NCBI GenBank assembly: GCA_003648575.1
Contig: QMPN01000179.1
Span: forward strand, 1 to 6,197
Source of the DNA: Bacteroidota bacterium
GTDB lineage: Bacteria; Bacteroidota; Bacteroidia; Bacteroidales; B18-G4
DNA: 6,197 nucleotides
Direction: 5' to 3'
Part shown: one piece after another, positions 1 through 5,634 of the stretch
How the letters are laid out: every line of letters starts with the position of its first letter
Position numbering within the stretch: the first letter of the stretch is position 1
The notes under the pieces: model-generated
What the model was told of the DNA's origin: nothing
Databases searched by the model: none
The model's input: only the letters and a program-made list of their open reading frames with translations
Position numbers and translations under genes: made by a program

Positions 1-1
1 G

Positions 2-313
2 GGCAGAATGGGTGGTGATCATTATTGTGAAGCCTTCGGCCCGGCTATATTTGATGTAGAAAAACCACTGACAAAACCCGGGATCGGTGTTGATCAGCTA
101 CCTGACCACATCCGGTTAAGCAAGATCCTGACAGGTAATGACCTCGGGCAACTTGCCAACATCAAAATCCTTCCTGATGATGATGCAATAGAACAGGCAA
201 AGAAAATTAGTGGAGATAACAAAGAAGTTTCTATTCACAAATTGGCTAAAAAACTCATTGCTGAAGGCAAAGTGAAAGAAGCACTCACACTATTGATGAC
301 CCTTGACCTCTAA
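2..313 (+). CDS. Flavin reductase family protein, C-terminal part (5' truncated by window edge)
   Basis: This is the last ~103 codons of a gene that begins before the window; the frame is open from position 2 (Gly-Arg-Met-Gly-Gly) to TAA at 311-313. The ATG at 8 is internal, because the family normally has an Arg-Met-Gly-Gly stretch here well inside the protein. The segment with RMGGDHYC, followed by AIFDVEKPLTKPGIGVDQLP and SKILTGNDLGQLAN, matches from memory the C-terminal region of Bacteroidota flavin-reductase-like proteins, which have an FMN-binding split barrel and are predicted to reduce or bind FMN in the cytoplasm. The barrel itself is outside the window, so activity cannot be judged. 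The last ~35 residues are Lys/Glu/Ala/Leu-rich and probably helical. The stop overlaps the end of the convergent hydroxylase gene by 4 nt. The family call is fairly secure; the substrate or partner is unknown. Confidence 0.78.
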   Translation, partial: GRMGGDHYCEAFGPAIFDVEKPLTKPGIGVDQLPDHIRLSKILTGNDLGQLANIKILPDDDAIEQAKKISGDNKEVSIHKLAKKLIAEGKVKEALTLLMTLDL

Positions 314-2031
314 AGCAGCTTGCCGTTCTCGATCAGGTGGGAAAATTCAGGATGGCCCTTCTTAATTGTTTCAAGATAGTTATTCGCATCCCGGGCAAGT
401 CCTTTATTGCCTGTCTTTCCGGCAAACTCCAGTATCTCAACAGCAAGCAGCCAGTCATCGGGATAATTATTTATTAATTGTTCCAATATTCCGGCCGGAT
501 CAACATCCGACAGCTTTGCTTCCCGAATATCCCTCAGCTGTCCGTAATAAGTAAATAGTCTTTTCCGCTTTTCTTTATGAATGATCTTATGTGTCTTTTC
601 CTTGGGGACAGGAAACCTGAGCCCATAAGAATCAGGGTCGGCAGGGCCACTGAAACAGGAAATTATCTCGGCACCAACTGCCATGTCATAAACACCCCAG
701 GCAGGATCAAATAAAACTTCATCCTGGAATATAACGGTGCAATCACGGAATGACAGAAGCAGAAGCTGCCCCTTTTCGTGGTGTATGCTGATCAAAGTGC
801 CTTCTACCTTTAAGCCTGATTCAAATTCGATCAAACACGCTTTTCCTTTTTCGATCTTATGTTTTATCAAATCACTTTCTGATAGGTTTTCGGGTGCCGT
901 TGTGATACCTTTTATCATCCCGACAGGGGAACCAAATCCATGTGGGTGATGATCCTTCCCATGTCCGGCCAGCTGTTTATTATTGCAGTTTAAGGCTGTT
1001 GGCCCTGTTGTTTGTATGTAGAGGGGCTTATTATCCTCTTCGATATGATTTGTAAAGACACCTGATACCTGAAGCCCTGAGCTATAAACACAGCTGGCAT
1101 CGTTTTCTGATGCGATTGCTTTTTTGATCCCGTATATTCCGCCTCTTTTTATTGCCATGCTTAGCTCAAATTCGCGTAAGACTGTCGTAAGGTGTGCAAA
1201 GTTGGGAGTTACGAACAGCTGAGGCTGCATAGTGGTGATATCGAAACCATAATCCTTTGCATTTATATCGTATGGGATCTTCTTCACATTGTCTCGCAAA
1301 GCATTCTGGCTCTCTCCGATTGATGACAACAGGCCGGCACCATATATCCCTGGCTTATTCAGATCACCGATGAGGCCGTATTCCACAGTCCACCAATGCA
1401 GGTTTCTGATCAGCGACATCTCTGAGAGTTCACCGATCTCCATTTCTTTTTCGCTAAGGTTTTCTTCTGCTTCGACAATCTTTTCCTGTGGTGTATAAGG
1501 GTCGGTTTTTAAGATGGAAAGATGACGGATCGCCTCATACAGACTATAATTGGCCGCCGAGGAAAAAGCTTTGCTGCCGATTTCCCCGAAAAGGCGCAGG
1601 TATTCTGCATATTCAGGATCGGCAATGATGGGTGCATGTCCGGCAGCTTCATGGATAATATCAGGGGCCGGAGTATATTCGATCTGGCTGATAGGCCTGA
1701 TATCAGCAGCGATCACCAATACTTTACAGGCCTGGAACTCCATAAATGCTGCAGGGGGAATGAAGCCATCGACAGCTACTGCAGCCCAGCCGATCTCTTT
1801 CAGTATCCTGTTCATGCCGTACATATGGGGAATGCAGTCAATGGTGACCCCGGTCTGCTTCAGTCCGTCAGTATAAGATCCATGGGCCACCTTGCCCAGG
1901 TAGTGCACATTTTGCCGCATCACATAGCGCCATAACGCATGGTCCTGGGCCGTATACTCATTATATGGCTGGTCGATGACCAGGTCGAGCAGATGGCGAG
2001 GCAGCTTCTCAAGGACTTCATTCATTTCCAT
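310..2031 (-). CDS. Aromatic amino acid hydroxylase (phenylalanine 4-monooxygenase-like, long Bacteroidota form)
   Basis: Predicted cytosolic, 573 residues, probably converting L-phenylalanine to L-tyrosine with O2, tetrahydropterin and non-heme Fe(II). The family signature PDIIHEAAGHAPII lies at residues 123-136 and supplies the two iron-ligand histidines, H127 and H132. The third ligand is most likely E217 in WWTVEYGL (213-220). H132 and E217 are 85 residues apart, against 40 in human PAH (H290/E330), so about 45 extra, largely charged residues sit between them (~150-205). There is no N-terminal ACT domain; the catalytic domain starts near residue 25. Residues ~300-573 form a long extension that I do not recognise as the animal tetramerisation domain; it includes a Gly/His-rich stretch near 355-370. 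The start is ATG at 2029-2031; a second ATG two codons in (2023-2025) is possible. No strong ribosome binding site is seen. The classic symbol would be phhA, but whether Phe, Tyr or Trp is the substrate cannot be read from the sequence. Confidence 0.9.
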   Translation of the reverse strand: MEMNEVLEKLPRHLLDLVIDQPYNEYTAQDHALWRYVMRQNVHYLGKVAHGSYTDGLKQTGVTIDCIPHMYGMNRILKEIGWAAVAVDGFIPPAAFMEFQACKVLVIAADIRPISQIEYTPAPDIIHEAAGHAPIIADPEYAEYLRLFGEIGSKAFSSAANYSLYEAIRHLSILKTDPYTPQEKIVEAEENLSEKEMEIGELSEMSLIRNLHWWTVEYGLIGDLNKPGIYGAGLLSSIGESQNALRDNVKKIPYDINAKDYGFDITTMQPQLFVTPNFAHLTTVLREFELSMAIKRGGIYGIKKAIASENDASCVYSSGLQVSGVFTNHIEEDNKPLYIQTTGPTALNCNNKQLAGHGKDHHPHGFGSPVGMIKGITTAPENLSESDLIKHKIEKGKACLIEFESGLKVEGTLISIHHEKGQLLLLSFRDCTVIFQDEVLFDPAWGVYDMAVGAEIISCFSGPADPDSYGLRFPVPKEKTHKIIHKEKRKRLFTYYGQLRDIREAKLSDVDPAGILEQLINNYPDDWLLAVEILEFAGKTGNKGLARDANNYLETIKKGHPEFSHLIENGKLL

Positions 2032-2064
2032 GGCCTATTATTTAGAATTGATTTAAATTGAAGT

Positions 2065-2072
2065 CAAAAATA
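2065..2072 (-). promoter_or_regulatory. Candidate -7 box for the hydroxylase gene
   Basis: Read on the minus strand this is TATTTTTG, a full match to the Bacteroidota -7 consensus TAnnTTTG. It lies 33 nt upstream of the hydroxylase ATG, which would give a leader of roughly 25-30 nt. I see no good TTTG -33 element about 20 nt further upstream, so the call rests on the -7 box and its position only. Confidence 0.4.
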
Positions 2073-2135
2073 GGGATTATTCCTGAAATAGTCTTGTTGC
2101 CTGACTCAATTAAGCGAAAATTAACGAATTTCGAA

Positions 2136-2191
2136 CCCCCAACTTCAAACTTCAAACCCCAAACCCCAAACTTCAAACTCCAAACTTCAAA
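2136..2191 (+). repeat. 7-bp tandem repeat array (CTTCAAA / CCCCAAA), 7 clear units plus one degenerate
   Basis: From 2143 to 2191 there are seven uninterrupted heptads: CTTCAAA, CTTCAAA, CCCCAAA, CCCCAAA, CTTCAAA, CTCCAAA, CTTCAAA. A weaker unit (CCCCCAA) stands at 2136-2142. Units differ only at positions 2 and 3 (T or C). The array ends 8 nt before the glycosyltransferase ATG, so if transcription starts upstream of it, it forms the unstructured C/A-rich leader of the glycosyltransferase-miaA mRNA. It occupies the place where a Shine-Dalgarno sequence would be, and there is none. Confidence 0.9.
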
Positions 2192-2199
2192 CCAATATC

Positions 2200-3429
2200 A
2201 TGGTAAAACCCAAAAGAAACAGAAAAATTTTTATAGCCATTCCCCTGATGGATGAGCTTGAATGTCTTCCTGAACTGCTGGGGTGCATCAGAAACCAGGA
2301 CTTTGAAGGATTTGAGGTGTATTTTTGTGTGAACCAGCCTGACACATGGTGGGAAGTCAATGACAAAAAAGATCTCTGTGACAGGAACCGGGAATCAATA
2401 GCCTATCTGAAGCAGTATTGCTCATTTCCTTTCAGGATTATCGACAAGTCTTCAAAAGGCAAAGGCTGGCAAGGAAAACAATTGGGGGTTGGATGGGCCA
2501 GGAAGGTGGTGATGGATGCAGTGGCAGAAGCAGCATCAGGGGATGATCTTATTATCACACTGGATGGAGATACAAGTTTCAGTGAGCATTATTTCCGGTC
2601 GGTACTGGATAATTTCAATGCCAACCCTGATGCGGTCGGGCTTTCAGTTCCGTATTATCATAAGCTGAGTGGCAGCAATGCAGAAGACAGGGCCATACTC
2701 CGTTACGAGATTTATATGCGCAATTATGCCATTAACCTGTGGCGCATCGATAGCCCCTATCATTTTACAGCACTTGGATCTGCTATGGCACTGCCGGTTT
2801 CATCATACAGGGCAATAGGAGGGATGACGCCAAAAAAAAGTGGTGAGGACTTCTATTTTCTTCAGAAATTGACGAAATACGGAAGGTTGATGTCATGGAA
2901 TGAAGAAAAGGTTTATCCTGCTGCACGCTTTTCCGACAGAGTGTTTTTTGGCACGGGCCCGGCCATGATCAAGGGTGCAGGCGGCGATTGGGACAGCTAT
3001 CCCATATATCATCATTCCTTGTTTGATGATATCAGAGTAACTTACGATACATTTGATGAGTTATTTGAACATGATGCAGCAACCCCGATGGATACCTTCT
3101 TCAAAGAAGTATTGAAGCAAGATGACATCTGGACGCCCCTGAGAAAGAATGCCAGGACAATTGAAGGGTTCCGCAGGGCTTGCAGGGATAAAGTGGATGG
3201 CTTACGCATATTGCAATACATGAAATATATGCAGAGCGGGATTGGTGATAGTGATGAGGATTGCCTGCTGGAGTATTTCGAAGCATATCATCCCGATACC
3301 ATAAAAGAACTTGACTTTTTAACTCCCGGCTTTAACTTTGTGGATCTTTCTGTAATGCAGCTTGATCATATCAGGGATTCACTGCTTGGTATTGAAGAGT
3401 ATTATCAAAAGCATAAGCATCATGCATGA
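2200..3429 (+). CDS. Glycosyltransferase family 2 (GT-A fold) protein
   Basis: 409 residues, no signal peptide or membrane segment, so probably cytosolic. It most likely transfers a sugar from a nucleotide-sugar donor to an unknown acceptor. The N-terminus (KIFIAIPLMDELECLPELL, 9-27) is a typical GT2 first strand and helix. The metal-binding DxD motif is DGD at 122-124 (ITLDGDTSF). GGMTPKKSGEDFYF (207-220) supplies the Glu-Asp (216-217) expected near the acceptor site. A further conserved-looking block, ARFSDRVFFGTGPAM, spans 242-256. The segment KGKGWQGKQLGVGWARK (86-102) resembles the Lys/Gly-rich loop of related Bacteroidota GT2 proteins. Residues ~265-409 are a mostly helical C-terminal region of unknown role. 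The start ATG at 2200 sits 8 nt after the heptad repeat array. The 3' end overlaps miaA by 8 nt, so the two are probably co-transcribed and translationally coupled. No polysaccharide or lipid synthesis genes lie beside it, so the product cannot be named. Confidence 0.85.
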   Translation: MVKPKRNRKIFIAIPLMDELECLPELLGCIRNQDFEGFEVYFCVNQPDTWWEVNDKKDLCDRNRESIAYLKQYCSFPFRIIDKSSKGKGWQGKQLGVGWARKVVMDAVAEAASGDDLIITLDGDTSFSEHYFRSVLDNFNANPDAVGLSVPYYHKLSGSNAEDRAILRYEIYMRNYAINLWRIDSPYHFTALGSAMALPVSSYRAIGGMTPKKSGEDFYFLQKLTKYGRLMSWNEEKVYPAARFSDRVFFGTGPAMIKGAGGDWDSYPIYHHSLFDDIRVTYDTFDELFEHDAATPMDTFFKEVLKQDDIWTPLRKNARTIEGFRRACRDKVDGLRILQYMKYMQSGIGDSDEDCLLEYFEAYHPDTIKELDFLTPGFNFVDLSVMQLDHIRDSLLGIEEYYQKHKHHA

Positions 3430-4351
3430 GCTGATCACCATTTTAGGCCCCACGGCAAGCGGTAAGACCGGCCTGGCTGCTGCTCTGGCGGCAAGGATCG
3501 ATGGGGAGGTGGTGAGCGCCGATTCCCGGCAGGTATACCGTGGCATGGATCTGGGCACCGGCAAGGACCTGGATGATTATATCGTCAATGGTGAACGGGT
3601 TCCTTACCACCTGATCGATATTGCTAACCCCGGAGAGGAGTACAATGTATTTCGCTTTCAGCAGGATTTTCTGAAGGCATATAACGACATCCGCGAACGC
3701 GGTAAAAAAACCATCATGTGTGGTGGTACCGGCATGTACCTCGAGTCGGTGATCCTGGGATACCGGATGTCTGATGTATCACAAAATAAGGATCTCAGGA
3801 AAGAGCTTGAATTACTGACAGATGATGAACTGAACGCCAGGCTTCGATCCCTGCGCGATGTTCATAATGTTACGGATACCACAGACCGGAAGCGATTAAT
3901 TCGTGCGATTGAAATATCCTCGTCCCCCGTCCCAGAGCCTGTCCTGAGCTTGTCGAAGGGTCCCCAGTACCATATTGATTTGCAAAATACCAATCATAAA
4001 GTATTCGGGATCAGTTTGCCAAGAGAAGAGGTAAGAAAAAGGATCACCAGCAGACTTAAGCAACGCCTGGATGAAGGTATGATAGAAGAAGTAAAGACCC
4101 TGCTGGCCTCCGGACTTAGCCCGGAACAGCTTGAATTTTACGGACTGGAGTATAAATACCTTACACAATATGCTACAGGAAAGATCAATTATGATGATAT
4201 GTTCAAGGGGCTTAATACAGCCATTCACCAATTTGCCAAAAGGCAGATGACATGGTTCCGAAGGATGGAGAAGAAAGGCGTGGAGATAGTGTGGATAGAT
4301 GGCTTCTATCCTATGGATGAGAAGTTAATGGTCATTCAGAATAATCTATAA
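3422..4351 (+). CDS. miaA: tRNA dimethylallyltransferase (tRNA A37 isopentenyltransferase)
   Basis: 309 residues. MiaA transfers the dimethylallyl group of DMAPP to N6 of A37 in tRNAs that read UNN codons, stabilising codon-anticodon pairing. Visible landmarks are the P-loop GPTASGKT (9-16), SADSRQVYRGMDLGTGK (32-48) with the catalytic Asp34, the GGTGMYLE loop (101-108), DTTDRKRLIRAIEI (152-165), and the C-terminal FYGLEYKYL and HQFAKRQMTWFR blocks (239-247, 269-280). The start is ATG at 3422: it begins MHELITILGP just before the P-loop, gives the usual family length, and overlaps the glycosyltransferase stop by 8 nt. An in-frame start at 3362 would only add unrelated residues encoded within that gene. 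Oddity: residues 171-180 (PEPVLSLSKG) come from a repeat-like DNA insert at a normally variable spot after the RAIEI helix. All catalytic motifs are intact, so the enzyme is probably active. The first ~330 nt look richer in G+C than the rest of the gene. Confidence 0.95.
   Translation: MHELITILGPTASGKTGLAAALAARIDGEVVSADSRQVYRGMDLGTGKDLDDYIVNGERVPYHLIDIANPGEEYNVFRFQQDFLKAYNDIRERGKKTIMCGGTGMYLESVILGYRMSDVSQNKDLRKELELLTDDELNARLRSLRDVHNVTDTTDRKRLIRAIEISSSPVPEPVLSLSKGPQYHIDLQNTNHKVFGISLPREEVRKRITSRLKQRLDEGMIEEVKTLLASGLSPEQLEFYGLEYKYLTQYATGKINYDDMFKGLNTAIHQFAKRQMTWFRRMEKKGVEIVWIDGFYPMDEKLMVIQNNL
3933..3961 (+). repeat. Dispersed CCTGAGCTTGTCGAAGG-type repeat inserted in miaA
   Basis: The core CCTGAGCTTGTCGAAGGG (3943-3960) matches a short repeat that I recall as scattered through many bacterial genomes, in and between genes. 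It leaves peptide signatures such as VLSLSKG in one direction and RQAQDRL in the other. Both appear here: PEPVLSLSKG in the miaA frame and TLRQAQDRLW on the opposite strand. The element also contains two near-identical 11-bp units, CAGAGCCTGTC (3933-3943) and CTGAGCTTGTC (3944-3954). The insertion keeps the miaA frame open. Its exact ends cannot be set without other copies. Confidence 0.7.
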
Positions 4352-4368
4352 TGGTACGAGGTTCCTGA

Positions 4369-4404
4369 TTCAACCAATTCAACCAGTTCAACCAATTCAA
4401 CCAA
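4369..4404 (+). repeat. 9-bp tandem repeat array (TTCAACCAR), four units
   Basis: There are four uninterrupted 9-bp units: TTCAACCAA, TTCAACCAG, TTCAACCAA, TTCAACCAA. A partial TT follows, just before the oligo-A that belongs to the lipoprotein terminator. The array begins 17 nt after the miaA stop codon. The same unit, in both orientations, builds the larger array at 6089-6178. Read alone it has no self-complementarity, so it is not a hairpin terminator for miaA. Confidence 0.9.
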
Positions 4405-4406
4405 TT

Positions 4407-4435
4407 AAAAAAAGGGACACATCGCTGCGCCCCTT
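4407..4435 (-). terminator. Intrinsic terminator of the minus-strand lipoprotein gene
   Basis: On the minus strand a 10-bp stem AAGGGGCGCA / TGTGTCCCTT closes on the GNRA-type tetraloop GCGA (4425-4422) and runs directly into seven T residues (4413-4407). Two pairs in the stem are G-U wobbles. Read on the plus strand these become A-C mismatches, and no U-tract follows, so the structure works in the minus direction only. It begins 23 nt after the lipoprotein stop codon. Confidence 0.88.
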
Positions 4436-4458
4436 CTTGTATTTTATCAGGTGATTTC

Positions 4459-5337
4459 TTACTGCATTACCTTCACGTCGATATTCACAACATCACCCTT
4501 GCCGTTAATGGCATTTACCTTTATAAAACCAAGTTTAGCGTTTACGGTTTTAAAGTAGACTACATCACCATTCTCCAAATTGTTGATATCGTCTTTTGTT
4601 CCTGTAAATTCAGGGAAAACATAAGTGCCGCCAATGGCATCGAATTCAGCTCCATTGAGGCTTGACATCTCAAACAAGGTTTCATTGAACACTGTCCATA
4701 CTCCTCCCAGTTCAAAAACGGATTGTATATCTGCATTGGATGGTGCACCAAAAGTAGATTTGTTTATTGCGCCAAGATAGAAGGCAAAGTCCACAGAGGC
4801 CTGGTCGGCTGAAGCTTCGGCTATAAGCATTACGGTACCTGTTGCAGTAGCCATGAAGCTACCATAGGTAGGATCATTATATGAACCCATGTTCACGTTG
4901 GTGTATGCAACAACAGTGGGAGTAGTTGTAATAATTATTGAAAGTTCTTTGGTGAGACCGTCTTTATCAGTAATCGTAAAAGTCCATCTTTCTTCTCCGG
5001 CCTGTGCGTTTGCTACGAGGTCGTCTTCCCAGGTGTAGGTTGTTTCACCAATATTATCATCTTCAAAAACGGTAGTTGGAGTATTATTAAAAATACGCAC
5101 TACCTTAAAAATCTCAATATTTTTCTTTGATGTTGCATTTTCGGAGGCATTAATACCAACCTTAAATGTACTTCCCGGTGTGAGTGAAGCATCAGCACTG
5201 GTATATCCGGCACCTCCAATAAAGGACAGGACAGGAGTTAGATCAACTGGATCAGGATCATCATCCTTCTTACATGCTGTAAATACCATGGCTCCTGCCA
5301 AAAGCAACAAGCCAAATAAATAAATCGTCTTCTTCAT
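4459..5337 (-). CDS. Surface-exposed lipoprotein with two predicted beta-rich domains
   Basis: 292 residues from ATG at 5335-5337; an in-frame TTG two codons upstream is a less likely start. Residues 1-21 are a lipoprotein signal peptide (MKKTIYLFGLLLLAG...), with lipobox FTAC and lipidated C22. C22 is followed at once by KKDDDPDP, which fits the Lys/Asp-rich export signal that sends Bacteroidota lipoproteins to the outer face of the outer membrane. Residues ~33-138 look like an Ig-like beta-sandwich (FKVGINA..., VVRIFNNTP..., ERWTFTITDKDG). Residues ~143-290 form a second beta-rich domain ending in YFKTVNAKLGFIKVNAI and a final strand, a pattern I recall from uncharacterised Bacteroidota lipoproteins. 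There are no catalytic motifs and no cysteine other than C22. The gene is convergent with miaA and divergent from the second lipoprotein gene. A strong terminator follows. The specific function is unknown. Confidence 0.85.
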   Translation of the reverse strand: MKKTIYLFGLLLLAGAMVFTACKKDDDPDPVDLTPVLSFIGGAGYTSADASLTPGSTFKVGINASENATSKKNIEIFKVVRIFNNTPTTVFEDDNIGETTYTWEDDLVANAQAGEERWTFTITDKDGLTKELSIIITTTPTVVAYTNVNMGSYNDPTYGSFMATATGTVMLIAEASADQASVDFAFYLGAINKSTFGAPSNADIQSVFELGGVWTVFNETLFEMSSLNGAEFDAIGGTYVFPEFTGTKDDINNLENGDVVYFKTVNAKLGFIKVNAINGKGDVVNIDVKVMQ

Positions 5338-5380
5338 AATCAATATTGTTTTTTGTTAAAAAATGAATTGCGTTGTTTTA

Positions 5381-5394
5381 TTCTGATTTCAGAA
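5381..5394 (-). other. Small hairpin at the predicted 5' end of the lipoprotein leader
   Basis: TTCTG and CAGAA form a 5-bp stem around a 4-nt loop. Flanking GCG (5370-5372) and CGC (5395-5397) could extend it with a bulge. It lies just downstream of the candidate -7 box of the minus-strand lipoprotein gene, so it would fall at or near the mRNA 5' end, where such hairpins can slow decay. A stem this short may also be chance in AT-rich DNA. Confidence 0.3.
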
Positions 5395-5396
5395 CG

Positions 5397-5412
5397 CAAA
5401 ATTACAAAAATA
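5397..5412 (-). promoter_or_regulatory. Candidate -7 boxes for the minus-strand lipoprotein gene
   Basis: On the minus strand two adjacent sequences match TAnnTTTG exactly: TAATTTTG (5404-5397) and TATTTTTG (5412-5405). They lie about 60-75 nt upstream of the lipoprotein ATG. No clear TTTG -33 element is present at the right distance from either, so which box is used, if either, cannot be decided from the sequence. Confidence 0.45.
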
Positions 5413-5556
5413 TTGCCTCAATTTATAATTAATATAGACTAAAATAGATGCCTTTGATAGTCAATAATTTGCATTTTCCTTCTGCTAATTATAACAGACA
5501 ATACTTTGCTCCGGTGGTTGCCCGGAACTTAAATATAATTATGAATTGTTTATATT

Positions 5557-5588
5557 TTTGGTTTGTGTGTTGGTTATACGTACATTTG
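5557..5588 (+). promoter_or_regulatory. Bacteroidota-type promoter for the plus-strand lipoprotein gene
   Basis: TTTG at 5557-5560 (-33) and TACATTTG at 5581-5588 (-7, full match to TAnnTTTG) are separated by 20 nt, the spacing known for the Bacteroidota primary sigma factor. Transcription would begin near 5593-5597, giving a leader of about 40 nt before the ATG at 5635. The leader is A-rich just before the start (CCTAAAACAAAAATGT) and lacks a Shine-Dalgarno sequence, as is usual in this phylum. Confidence 0.7.
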
Positions 5589-5634
5589 ATATTCGAAAAT
5601 AAATTATGTAGCCTTAAACCTAAAACAAAAATGT

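Noticed and set aside
1522..1935. Open frames of 108-137 codons on the plus strand inside the hydroxylase gene
   Set aside because: They lie fully opposite the catalytic domain with its HEAAGH motif, their proteins look like antisense translation, and they have no start signals.
2136..2191. The heptad array as a CRISPR or origin iteron array
   Set aside because: The units are 7 bp with no spacers, no cas genes or replication gene are nearby, and the variation is typical of a simple tandem repeat.
2058..2255. 65-codon frame running through the heptad array as a leader peptide gene
   Set aside because: It starts with TTG, overlaps the hydroxylase promoter region and its composition simply reflects the repeats; kept only as a possible slippage fusion in the findings.
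3362..3421. Extended 329-residue start for miaA
   Set aside because: The 20 extra residues are encoded within the glycosyltransferase gene, do not resemble MiaA, and the ATG at 3422 gives the normal N-terminus just before the P-loop.
3896..4231. 111-codon minus-strand frame opposite miaA
   Set aside because: miaA is certain on the other strand; this frame only has interest because it shows the RQAQDRL reading of the inserted repeat.
5512..5526. CCGG...CCGG patch as an operator hairpin
   Set aside because: Only 4 bp pair and the two sides are themselves palindromic, which is expected by chance.
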